NCBI GenBank assembly: GCA_964650405.1 | Contig: CAZYTO010000035.1 | Coordinates: 1 to 27,728 of the forward strand | Reading direction: 5' to 3' | Source: CAZYTO01 sp964650405 | Lineage (GTDB): Bacteria > Acidobacteriota > Thermoanaerobaculia > Gp7-AA8 | DNA: 27,728 nucleotides | Shown here: positions 9,195-16,368 of the stretch, piece by piece | How positions within the stretch are numbered: position 1 is the first letter of the stretch | Layout of the letters: every line of letters starts with the position of its first letter | Position numbers and translations under genes: made by a program | The notes under the pieces: model-generated | Told to the model about the DNA's origin: nothing | The model's database searches: none | The model's input: only the letters and a program-made list of their open reading frames with translations

Positions 9195-9428
9195 GTGCCG
9201 AGTGCCGAGTGCTGAGTGCCGAGAAGCGGCCTTGCACCTAAAGTCGGGAGGATGCGCTGTGACGAAAAGGCTGGAAGGCCGAAAGGCTGAAAGGGCCAGA
9301 GGCAACACGACGTCCCTTCCAGCCTTTTCAGCCTTCCAGCCTTTCGTATTCATCTCCAATCGGACTCTAGGTGCAAAGCCCCGATGAGCATGTTTCTCGG
9401 CACTCGGCACTCGGCACTCGGCACTCCT
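9195..9428. repeat. Three-layer nested palindrome made of short tandem units
   Basis: The gap after the TetR gene folds back on itself in three layers. Outer arms: four TGCCGAG/TGCTGAG heptamers (9196-9223) against four CTCGGCA heptamers (9396-9423). Middle arms: GCCTTGCACCTAAAGTC near 9229-9245 against GACTCTAGGTGCAAAGCC at 9363-9380. Inner arms: a GAAAGGCTG-type array at 9264-9295 against its complement at 9314-9346, nearly perfect over about 32 nt. No gene is supported inside it. The rest of the gap up to 9516 holds only a possible operator. Confidence 0.88.
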
Positions 9429-9440
9429 AAGCCCCGTGTC

Positions 9441-9482
9441 GTCACACTCTTCCGTGATCCGTAGCGAAACAGTAACGTCACT
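9441..9482. promoter_or_regulatory. Candidate operator/promoter region upstream of VWFA paralogue 1
   Basis: CGTCAC (9440-9445) and AGTAACGTCACT (9471-9482) flank CCGTGATCCGTAG (9452-9464). Similar CGTCAC/GTGACG half-sites occur upstream of VWFA paralogues 3 and 4, and a close match to the central block (CCGTGGTCGCCGTAG) lies upstream of paralogue 4. The similarity suggests a common regulator or common descent of the promoters; no consensus for a named factor is recognised. Confidence 0.35.
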
Positions 9483-9516
9483 GAAGACGATCGAACGCGG
9501 GAGTACCTTCTCCTGC

Positions 9517-11595
9517 ATGCCCGCTCCCCGTGTCCTGGCCCTCTTCCTCCTGGCGTTGCCGTCCTTCGCGATGCCGGCTGCTGATCCGCAGAAGCCCGCC
9601 CCCGACCCGCAAACGCAGGCCGGCGCCGCGCCGGCGGCCGTCTCCGAGCGGGTCACCGTCGACTACGTCGAGGTGCCGGTCAACGTCGTCGACCGCTCCG
9701 GCAATCCGATCCGCGGTCTCACGAAAGCGAACTTCGAGATCTACGACAACAAGAAGCGCGTCGATCTCTCGTCGTTCGAGACCATCGATTTCACCTCGGA
9801 AGAGTCGCTGCTCCGGAACGCGAAGAGTCCCGCCGCGCATCGCGTGTTTCTGCTCGTCTTCGACCTCGGCTATTCGGGCCCGAAGTCGCTGGAGCGGGCC
9901 CAGGAGGCGGCGCGCACGTTCGTGTCGAAGAACGTGCAGCGCGGCGACGTCGTCGCCGTCGCCACGATCGACAGCCGCCGCGGCTACAAGATCATCTCGA
10001 ACTTCACCAGCGACCGCGGGGCCACGCTGGCGGCCATCCGGAATCCGGAGACGTTCCGCGCGGCCGACCCACTGCAGCTCGCGGCCACGGCGGCCTGGGA
10101 CAAGAGACAGGTCGACACAGACGCCGCATACCACCAGGGCGCCCGCGACCAGGTCTTCAACGAGGCCCAGCAGGCGATGACCGGCATGGAAGAAAGCCAG
10201 CGCCAGGAAGCGGAGCGGCACCGGGTCTACACGGAGATCATCTGGCTCTCGCAGCTCGCCGCGTCCCTGCGCACCGTCCGCGGCCGGAAGCAGATCGTGC
10301 TCCTCTCGGAAGGCTTCGACCCGCGGCTCATCAGCGGACGGTCGGCCAAGGACAAGAACCAGGAGTACGAAGAAGCCGCAGCCATCATGGAGGGCACCTG
10401 GTACATGGGCGCGACCGCGCGCCAGCTCGACATGGACCAGCGCTATGGCAGCAACAACTCGCTGACGTCCCTCCAGGTGCTGGCCCAGGCCTTCACCGGC
10501 TCGGACGTCACGCTCAACGCCATCGACATCCAGGGAGTCCGGGCGCAGATCAGCACCTCCCGGGGCGACCTCCAGTCGTCGAACGACGGGCTCTACCTGC
10601 TGGCCAATCCGACCGGCGGCACGGTCTTCCAGAATTCGAACGACCTCTCCGACAACTTCGCGCGCATGCTGCACCAGCAGGAGCTCGTTTACGTCCTCGG
10701 CTTCCAGACTTCGGTGACGAACCCTGGGAAGCTGCACGACCTCAAAGTAAGCCTTGTCGGCGTACCGGCCGGCGCGCGCGCCATGCACCGCCTCGGCTAC
10801 TTCGAGGGAGGCACGAAGTACACGCCCACGGAGCGGACGATCAACACGGCGGACGTCATCATCCGTGACATCCCGCAGGACGCCGTGCACCTCGCCGCGC
10901 TGGCCGTGCCGTTCCCCGCCACCGGGGAGAAGGCCTCCGTGCCGGTCGTCCTGGAGATCAACGGCGCCGACCTGCTGAAGAACGCCACCGGCAACGACAT
11001 CGCCGCGGAGCTGTTCCTCTACGCCTTCGACGAGAAGGGTGCCGTCACCGACCGCCTCTATGACCGCCTGGCCCTCGACGCGGCGAAGTCGGGCGACAAG
11101 CTTCGGGAGAACGGCGTCAAGTACATCGCCAGCCTGAGTCTGCCGCCGGGCAGGTACGCCGTGAAGTCGCTCGTGCGCATCGCCGGCAGCGACAAGATGG
11201 GCTTTGCCCGCAACGACATCAACGTACCGAAGGCGGGGGAAGTGGCGCTCCTGCCGCCGTTCGTCCTCGACGACCCGCGCAGTTGGCTGCTCGTCGAAGG
11301 CGGCAAGGGAATGGCGTATCCGTTCGCCGTGAACGGCGAGCCGTTCGTGCCGAGCGTCACCGGGCGGATCGGTGCCGGCGCCGTGCGGAAGGTGGCCGTC
11401 TTCGTCCAGAACGCCCAGCCGGAGGACCTGACGTGGGAGACGACGCCGGAGGCGACGCTCCTGGCGCAGGTGAAGTCGAGTGACGCCACGAAGCTGGTGA
11501 TGCAGATCGACGCCCAGGCCACGCGCTTCGGCGTGACCGTCCGTAAGGCCGAGGCGGTGCTGCAGGCGAGCACGGCCATCGGTACACGACGTTGA
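9517..11595 (+). CDS. Secreted VWFA-related domain protein, tandem paralogue 1
   Basis: This 692-residue protein is first of seven paralogues of the Acidobacteria VWFA-related family; the function is unknown. Visible modules are a Sec signal peptide (about 1-22), a Pro-rich linker, an Ig-like segment with VPVNVVDRSGNPIRGLTKANFEIYDN (about 53-78), a VWA-like domain (about 108-400), a beta-rich middle module (about 440-580) and a C-terminal module (588-690). The metal-site motif reads D116-L-G-Y-S, so the first Ser of DxSxS is Gly. A charged, helix-prone Gln/Glu/Arg stretch (about 200-250) precedes RKQIVLLSEGFD. No Cys was noticed in the mature chain. ATG 9517 gives the signal peptide, although its nearest GGAG is about 13 nt upstream; in-frame starts before it add a polar stretch. 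It probably acts outside the cytoplasmic membrane. Paralogue 2 follows after 14 bp, as one transcription unit. Confidence 0.88.
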   Translation: MPAPRVLALFLLALPSFAMPAADPQKPAPDPQTQAGAAPAAVSERVTVDYVEVPVNVVDRSGNPIRGLTKANFEIYDNKKRVDLSSFETIDFTSEESLLRNAKSPAAHRVFLLVFDLGYSGPKSLERAQEAARTFVSKNVQRGDVVAVATIDSRRGYKIISNFTSDRGATLAAIRNPETFRAADPLQLAATAAWDKRQVDTDAAYHQGARDQVFNEAQQAMTGMEESQRQEAERHRVYTEIIWLSQLAASLRTVRGRKQIVLLSEGFDPRLISGRSAKDKNQEYEEAAAIMEGTWYMGATARQLDMDQRYGSNNSLTSLQVLAQAFTGSDVTLNAIDIQGVRAQISTSRGDLQSSNDGLYLLANPTGGTVFQNSNDLSDNFARMLHQQELVYVLGFQTSVTNPGKLHDLKVSLVGVPAGARAMHRLGYFEGGTKYTPTERTINTADVIIRDIPQDAVHLAALAVPFPATGEKASVPVVLEINGADLLKNATGNDIAAELFLYAFDEKGAVTDRLYDRLALDAAKSGDKLRENGVKYIASLSLPPGRYAVKSLVRIAGSDKMGFARNDINVPKAGEVALLPPFVLDDPRSWLLVEGGKGMAYPFAVNGEPFVPSVTGRIGAGAVRKVAVFVQNAQPEDLTWETTPEATLLAQVKSSDATKLVMQIDAQATRFGVTVRKAEAVLQASTAIGTRR

Positions 11596-11609
11596 GAGGA
11601 GACAGGGCC

Positions 11610-13652
11610 ATGACCTCCTTGCGCGCGTTTGCGATTTGTCTCCTGGTTCTGCCGCTGCCTGCTCGGTCTCTGCGCGCGCAGCAACCCGCGCCGGCAGCGA
11701 AACCGGCCTCCGAGACGATGACCGTCAACTACGTCGAAGTGCCGGTGAACGTCCTCGACCGCTCCGGCAATCCGATCCGCGGCCTCACGAAGGCGAACTT
11801 CGAGATCTACGACAACAAGAAACGGGTCGATTTTTCGTCGTTCGAGAGCATCGACTTCACCTCGGAAGAGTCGCTACTCCGGAACGCAACGAGCCCCGCC
11901 GCGCACCGCGTGTTTCTGCTCGTCTTCGACCTCGGCTACTCGAGTCCGAAGTCGCTCGAACGCGCTCAGGAGGCGGCGCGCACCTTCGTGTCGAAGAACG
12001 TTCAGCGCGGCGACCTCGTCGCTGTCGGCACGATCGACATCCGGCGCGGCTACCGGATCATCTCGAACTTCACCAGTGACCGCGGGGCCACTCTGGCGGC
12101 GGTCCGGAATCCGGGGACGTTCCGTGCCGCCGATCCATTGCAGCTTGCGGCAACGGCGGCCTGGGACAAGAGACAGCTCGATGAGGATTCCGACGCGAAC
12201 CAGGCCGGCGGCGGCGGCGCCGTGGCCGAATTACGGCAGGCAATCTCCGGGATGGAGGAGACCCAGAGGCAGGAGGAAGAGCGGCATCGCGTGCAGTCCG
12301 AGATCACGTGGCTCTCGCAACTGGCCGCGTCGCTGCGCAACGTCCGCGGCCGGAAGCAGATCGTGCTCCTCTCGGAAGGCTTCGACCCGCGGCTCATCAG
12401 CGGACGGTCGGCCAAGGACAAGAACCAGGAGTACGAAGAAGCCGCAGCCATCATGGAGGGCACCTGGTACATGGCCGGGGCCGCGCGCCAGCTCGACATG
12501 GACCAGCGGTATGGCAGCAGCATGTCGCTGACGTCGCTCCAGGTACTGACGCAGGCCTTCACCGGCTCGGATGTCACCCTCAATGCCATCGACATCCAGG
12601 GCGTCCGCGCCCAGATCAGCACGCAGCGCGGCGATCTGCAGTCGTCGAACGACGGGCTCTACCTGCTGGCCAACCCGACCGGCGGCACGGTCTTCCAGAA
12701 CTCGAACGACCTCTCCGACAACTTCGCGCGCATGCTGCACCAGCAGGAGTTCGTCTACGTCCTCGGCTTCCAGACGACCGTGACGAACCCGGGGAAACTG
12801 CACGACCTCAAAGTGAGCCTCGTCAACGTGCCGTCCGGAGCGCGCGCCATGCACCGCCTCGGCTACTTCGAAGGCGGGACCAAGTACACACCGACCGAGC
12901 GGACCATCAACGCCGCGGACGTGGTCGTGCGCGACATCCCCCAGGATGCCGTGCACCTCGCCGCGCTGCCCGTCCCGTTTCCGGCCATCGGCGAGAAGGC
13001 GTCGGTTCCGGTGGTGCTGGAGATCAACGGCGCGGACCTGCTCGCTAACGCCAGCGGCAACGACATCGCCGCGGAGCTGTTCCTCTACGCCTTCGACGAG
13101 CGCGGCACGGTCATCGACCGCCTCTTCGACCGCCTGACGCTCGACGTCGCGAAGTCGGGCCAGAAACTGCGCACGAACGGCGTGAAGTACATGGCCACCC
13201 TGACCCTGCCGTCCGGCAGGTACGCCATCAAATCGCTCCTTCGCATCCCCGGCAGCGACCGGATGGGCTTCGTCCGCAACGACATCAACGTCCCGAAGGC
13301 GGGAGAAGTAACGCTGCTGCCGCCCTTCGTTCTCGACGATCCCGCGGGCTGGCTGCTGGTGGAGGGAGCGAAAGGCGCGCCGTACCCGTTTGCCGTCAAC
13401 GGCCAGCCGTTCGTTCCGAGCGTCAGGGGACGCATCGCCTCCGACACCGTAACGAAGGTGGCCGTCTTCGTCCAGAACGCCCAACCGGAAGAACTGACCT
13501 GGGAAACGACGCCGCAGGCGACTCTCCTGGCCCAGGTGAGGTCGAACGACTCGACCAAGCTCGTGCTGCAGGTCGATCACCCAGCCACCGACTTCGGCGT
13601 GACCGTCCGCAAAGCGGACCTCGTCCTCCGCGCGAGCACGACGATTCGGTGA
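11610..13652 (+). CDS. Secreted VWFA-related domain protein, tandem paralogue 2
   Basis: This 680-residue protein is very close to paralogue 1 over its whole length, including a 134-bp stretch of identical DNA, so it is a recent or gene-converted duplicate. ATG 11610 has AGGAG 8 nt upstream and begins a signal peptide (about 1-24, ending RSLRAQ). The module order is as in paralogue 1. The metal-site motif is D107-L-G-Y-S. The main differences are in the linker at about 190-205, where it has a Gly-rich NQAGGGGAVAE segment instead of YHQGARDQ. Its start is 14 bp after the paralogue 1 stop, which supports co-expression. The function is unknown; an adhesion or protein-binding role is suggested only by the VWA fold. 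Confidence 0.88.
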   Translation: MTSLRAFAICLLVLPLPARSLRAQQPAPAAKPASETMTVNYVEVPVNVLDRSGNPIRGLTKANFEIYDNKKRVDFSSFESIDFTSEESLLRNATSPAAHRVFLLVFDLGYSSPKSLERAQEAARTFVSKNVQRGDLVAVGTIDIRRGYRIISNFTSDRGATLAAVRNPGTFRAADPLQLAATAAWDKRQLDEDSDANQAGGGGAVAELRQAISGMEETQRQEEERHRVQSEITWLSQLAASLRNVRGRKQIVLLSEGFDPRLISGRSAKDKNQEYEEAAAIMEGTWYMAGAARQLDMDQRYGSSMSLTSLQVLTQAFTGSDVTLNAIDIQGVRAQISTQRGDLQSSNDGLYLLANPTGGTVFQNSNDLSDNFARMLHQQEFVYVLGFQTTVTNPGKLHDLKVSLVNVPSGARAMHRLGYFEGGTKYTPTERTINAADVVVRDIPQDAVHLAALPVPFPAIGEKASVPVVLEINGADLLANASGNDIAAELFLYAFDERGTVIDRLFDRLTLDVAKSGQKLRTNGVKYMATLTLPSGRYAIKSLLRIPGSDRMGFVRNDINVPKAGEVTLLPPFVLDDPAGWLLVEGAKGAPYPFAVNGQPFVPSVRGRIASDTVTKVAVFVQNAQPEELTWETTPQATLLAQVRSNDSTKLVLQVDHPATDFGVTVRKADLVLRASTTIR

Positions 13653-13662
13653 GGCAGACGGG

Positions 13663-13742
13663 GAGGTTGCGAGGTTGCGAGGTTGTACCGTCGTGCCGGG
13701 CTCGAGCCCCGCAACCTCGCAACCCCGCAACCGCGCAACCGC
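13663..13742. repeat. Inverted arrays of an 8-bp unit (GAGGTTGC / GCAACCTC)
   Basis: Three octamers GAGGTTGC, GAGGTTGC and GAGGTTGT (13663-13686) face four complementary octamers GCAACCTC, GCAACCCC, GCAACCGC and GCAACCGC (13711-13742) across 24 nt. The spacer itself contains the small palindrome GGGCTCGAGCCC. This is the same architecture as the TGCCGAG elements but with an unrelated unit. It lies just after the paralogue 2 stop and could act as a terminator hairpin, though no U-tract follows. Confidence 0.88.
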
Positions 13743-13784
13743 GCGATCGGCGATCGGCGATCAGCGATCAGCGAACAGCGACAG
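13743..13784. repeat. Six tandem heptamers GCGATCG / GCGATCA
   Basis: Six direct heptamers (GCGATCG twice, GCGATCA twice, GCGAACA, GCGACAG) follow the octamer palindrome without a gap. The units decay progressively towards the right end. No inverted partner is seen nearby. AACAGCGA-type sequence recurs at 16152-16216 and, in frame, inside the acyl ligase gene near 7480-7511. Confidence 0.85.
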
Positions 13785-13810
13785 TGACCAGTTCGTCACC
13801 TGACGTAACC
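13784..13810. promoter_or_regulatory. Candidate operator upstream of VWFA paralogue 3
   Basis: GTGAC (13784-13788) and GTCAC (13795-13799) form an inverted repeat around 6 nt, and CGTCACC (13794-13800) is repeated as CGTAACC (13804-13810), one helical turn apart. The half-sites match those upstream of paralogues 1 and 4. The remaining 70 bp before the start codon contain only the ribosome-binding site. Confidence 0.38.
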
Positions 13811-13880
13811 GCTTCGACCCAGGAATCCCGGCCCGTTCTGCTGCATTGTGGAGATGCATAGAAGACAGAGGAGGCGGGTC

Positions 13881-15977
13881 ATGCGCGCAGCGAGACTCGT
13901 GGTCATGGGCAGTCTGGCGCTCTTCATCGCCGGCGCCGGTTCGGGACAGATTCCTCCGCTCAAGGAGACGATCAACGTCCACCTGGTGGAGGTCCCCGTC
14001 ACGGTTGTCGATCGGGACGGCAATCCCGTCCGCGGCCTGACCCGGGCGAACTTCGAAGTCCTCGATCAGGGCAAGCGCCAGACCCTGAGCGTCTTCGACG
14101 CCATCGACTTCGCCTCGCCCGAAGTGATGAAGGCGACCTCGCCGCTGAATCCCGTGGCGCGGCGCACCTTCCTCCTGCTCTTCGACCTCTCCTACTCCTC
14201 TCCGCGCGGGCGTGACAAGGCCGTGGCCGCGGCAAACGACTTCATCGCCCGCGGTCTCTCCCGCCGCGACCTCGCCGCCGTCGGCACCATCGACGCCGAC
14301 CGCGGCTTCCGGCTGGCCACGTCCTTCACCACGGACCGTACGCTCCTGGCCTCGGCCGTCCTCGCCCCGCAGACCGTCGTCTCCAGCGATCCCCTCCAGA
14401 TCGCCGGCTCGGCGTCGGTGATGGGCGAGCTGCTCGACCAGATGCCCGGCCAGAACAACTCCGTGCGCGGCGCGGCGCGCGGAGATGATGAAGTGAGCCA
14501 GATGCTGCGCGAGTATGCCAAGCAGGAATCGCGTATGACCGACAGCCACAACCGGGCCCGGGCCGAGAACCAGATCCAGATGCTGGCGTCCATGGCCCAG
14601 ACCCTGCGCCGTGTGCCCGGCCGCAAGCAGATCATCCTCTTCTCCGAGGGCTTCGATCCGAAGCTCATCCAGGGGCACTCCATCGGCAACGACACGGAAG
14701 GGGTGTGGGAGCAGAACTCCATCACCGCCGGAGCGATCTGGAACATCGACAACGACCAGCGCTACGGCAGCACGGCCAGCCTCAAGATCCTCGACCAGAT
14801 GTCGAAGTACTTCCGCGGCTCGGACGTCCTGCTCCATGCCATCGACATCCAGGGCGTGCGCGTGCAGAACGACATCTCCAAGGGCGCCGTGGAGAACAAC
14901 ACCTTCGAGTCGCTGCACATCCTTACGGCCCCCACCGGCGGCCAGGTCTTCAAGAACTCCAACGACGTGAACGCCGACATGGCCCGCATGCTCCACCAGC
15001 AGGAAGTGGTCTACGTCCTCGGCTTCAATGCCGCGACGTCGAACAGCGGCAAGTTCCACGACCTGAAGGTGCGCCTGGTCAACGTCCCCAGCGGCGCCCA
15101 TGCCGTCCATCGCCTGGGCTACTACGAAAACGGCAACGAGTCGGGCCTCGAGCGCCGGCTCTCCAACGCCGAAGTGATCCTCAACGACATTCCCCAGGAC
15201 GACCTGCATGTGGCCTCGCTGGCCACGGCCCTTCCGGCCGCGGGCGGCGCGGCCGCCGTTCCGGTCGTCCTCGAGATCGACGGCAGAGACGTGGCCCGGG
15301 AAGCGGCGGGCAAGCCGCTGGCGGCGGAGATCTATCTCTACGCCTTCGACGACGAGGGCATCGTCCGCGACCGCATCTATCAGCGCATCACCGTCGATCC
15401 CAGCAAGGCCGCGGACCGCCTTCAGGGCGGCGGCATCAAGTACCTGGCCACGATGAAGGTCGCCGACGCCGGCCACTACGCCATCAAGCGCATTGTGCGC
15501 ATCCCCGGCAGAGACAAGAAGGGCTTCTCGCGCACCGACCTGGTCGTGCCACGCAACGACGACGTGGCCGTCCTTCCGCCGCTCTTCCTCGACGACCCGG
15601 CCCGCTGGCTGATGGTGCACGGCACCTCGCACGTCGAGAACGATACGTACCCGTTCCACATCAACGGCGAGCCGTTCGTCCCGAGCGCCGCCGTCCACGT
15701 CCACTCCGGCCAGCCGCGCCGCTTCGCGGTGTTCGTCTACAACGCCACCGCCGACGAGATGCAGTACCAGACCGTCATCCACGACGAGAAGGGCGCGCAG
15801 CGCGCCAATGCCGCCAGCCTCGTGCAGGAGCTCCAGGGCGACGACGTGACGAAGCTGCTCTTCCAGTACGCCCCCACCGCGGCCGACATGGGCGACTCGA
15901 CCCTCGACATCACGGTGAAGAAGAAGGGATCGACCGAGGCCCGCACCTCGCACATGCCGATCATCGTGCAGAAGTAG
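13881..15977 (+). CDS. Secreted VWFA-related domain protein, tandem paralogue 3
   Basis: This 698-residue protein is the longest of the seven paralogues. ATG 13881 has AGGAGG 6 nt upstream and opens a signal peptide (about 1-23, MRAARLVVMGSLALFIAGAG). The Ig-like segment reads VPVTVVDRDGNPVRGLTRANFEV (38-60). The VWA-like domain carries a canonical metal-site motif, D102-L-S-Y-S, one of only two intact in the array. RKQIILFSEGFD, LHAIDIQGVR and HQQEVVYVLGFN follow in the standard order, then the middle module and a full C-terminal module. It has 228 bp upstream and 391 bp downstream of intergenic DNA, so it probably forms its own transcription unit. Metal-dependent ligand binding outside the cytoplasm is plausible but unproven. 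Confidence 0.88.
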   Translation: MRAARLVVMGSLALFIAGAGSGQIPPLKETINVHLVEVPVTVVDRDGNPVRGLTRANFEVLDQGKRQTLSVFDAIDFASPEVMKATSPLNPVARRTFLLLFDLSYSSPRGRDKAVAAANDFIARGLSRRDLAAVGTIDADRGFRLATSFTTDRTLLASAVLAPQTVVSSDPLQIAGSASVMGELLDQMPGQNNSVRGAARGDDEVSQMLREYAKQESRMTDSHNRARAENQIQMLASMAQTLRRVPGRKQIILFSEGFDPKLIQGHSIGNDTEGVWEQNSITAGAIWNIDNDQRYGSTASLKILDQMSKYFRGSDVLLHAIDIQGVRVQNDISKGAVENNTFESLHILTAPTGGQVFKNSNDVNADMARMLHQQEVVYVLGFNAATSNSGKFHDLKVRLVNVPSGAHAVHRLGYYENGNESGLERRLSNAEVILNDIPQDDLHVASLATALPAAGGAAAVPVVLEIDGRDVAREAAGKPLAAEIYLYAFDDEGIVRDRIYQRITVDPSKAADRLQGGGIKYLATMKVADAGHYAIKRIVRIPGRDKKGFSRTDLVVPRNDDVAVLPPLFLDDPARWLMVHGTSHVENDTYPFHINGEPFVPSAAVHVHSGQPRRFAVFVYNATADEMQYQTVIHDEKGAQRANAASLVQELQGDDVTKLLFQYAPTAADMGDSTLDITVKKKGSTEARTSHMPIIVQK

Positions 15978-15983
15978 GCGTCC

Positions 15984-16018
15984 GAGTGCTGAGTGCGGAG
16001 TGCCGAGTGCTGAGTGCT
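15984..16018. repeat. Five tandem heptamers GAGTGCT / GAGTGCC
   Basis: Five direct units (GAGTGCT, GAGTGCG, GAGTGCC, GAGTGCT, GAGTGCT) begin 7 bp after the paralogue 3 stop. This is the same unit as at 5191-5218 and 9196-9223, but here no inverted array follows, so it may be a remnant that lost its second arm. Confidence 0.85.
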
Positions 16019-16052
16019 GAGATCGGCGAAAACTCGCTCTAAGAATTGCCCA

Positions 16053-16112
16053 CGCGGAGTCACGGGGAATGCGGAGAAAGAAGCCGAACCTCCGCAACCT
16101 CCGCGCCTCCGA
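16053..16112. repeat. Inverted GCGGAG / CTCCGC units
   Basis: GCGGAG (16054-16059 and 16071-16076) is answered by CTCCGC (16090-16095 and 16099-16104) and a final CTCCGAG, with a spacing of about 9 nt between units on the right arm. This is another palindromic cluster of short units, less regular than the heptamer arrays. Confidence 0.6.
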
Positions 16113-16151
16113 GTGAAACCTTCGAAGGGGTTCTGAGGACAATCTCTGGTA

Positions 16152-16263
16152 ACAGCGACCACGTGCAGCGAACCGCTACCGGCGGCCAACAAGCAGCGAA
16201 CCGCTAACAGCGAACCGTCCTCGTCCCGCTCGCCGCTCGCCGCTCGCCGCAACCCCGCTCGCC
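16152..16263. repeat. Direct repeats CAGCGAACCGCTA and GCTCGCC heptamers
   Basis: CAGCGAACCGCTA occurs twice, at 16166-16178 and 16194-16206, next to further AACAGCGA copies. It is followed by GCTCGCC three times in tandem (16228-16248) and once more at 16257-16263. Together with the preceding arrays these fill most of the 391-bp gap between paralogues 3 and 4. No gene is seen in the gap. Confidence 0.8.
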
Positions 16264-16296
16264 GACCCACCTGAAGCATGCAATGTCAACGTTTTC

Positions 16297-16332
16297 GGTG
16301 ACGTCACAGACACGTTACCGTGGTCGCCGTAG
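16297..16332. promoter_or_regulatory. Candidate operator/promoter upstream of VWFA paralogue 4
   Basis: GGTGACG (16297-16303) and CGTTACC (16313-16319) form an interrupted inverted repeat. GGTGACGTCAC also contains the palindrome TGACGTCA. CCGTGGTCGCCGTAG (16318-16332) matches the block upstream of paralogue 1 apart from one substitution and an extra 2 bp. The site lies 37 bp before the ATG, where a regulator or alternative sigma factor could act. Confidence 0.4.
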
Positions 16333-16368
16333 GCTGTGACTTCCAGCACACAACCAGGGGGCCAAACG

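Noticed and set aside
9202..9387. Small ORF of 61 codons inside the nested palindrome
   Set aside because: Its sequence is dictated by the repeat units, it has no ribosome site, and no domain is seen.
13743..13756. HIP1-like GCGATCG sites as a highly iterated palindrome
   Set aside because: The octamer GCGATCGC is not formed; the motif arises from the 7-bp tandem unit and is confined to this array.
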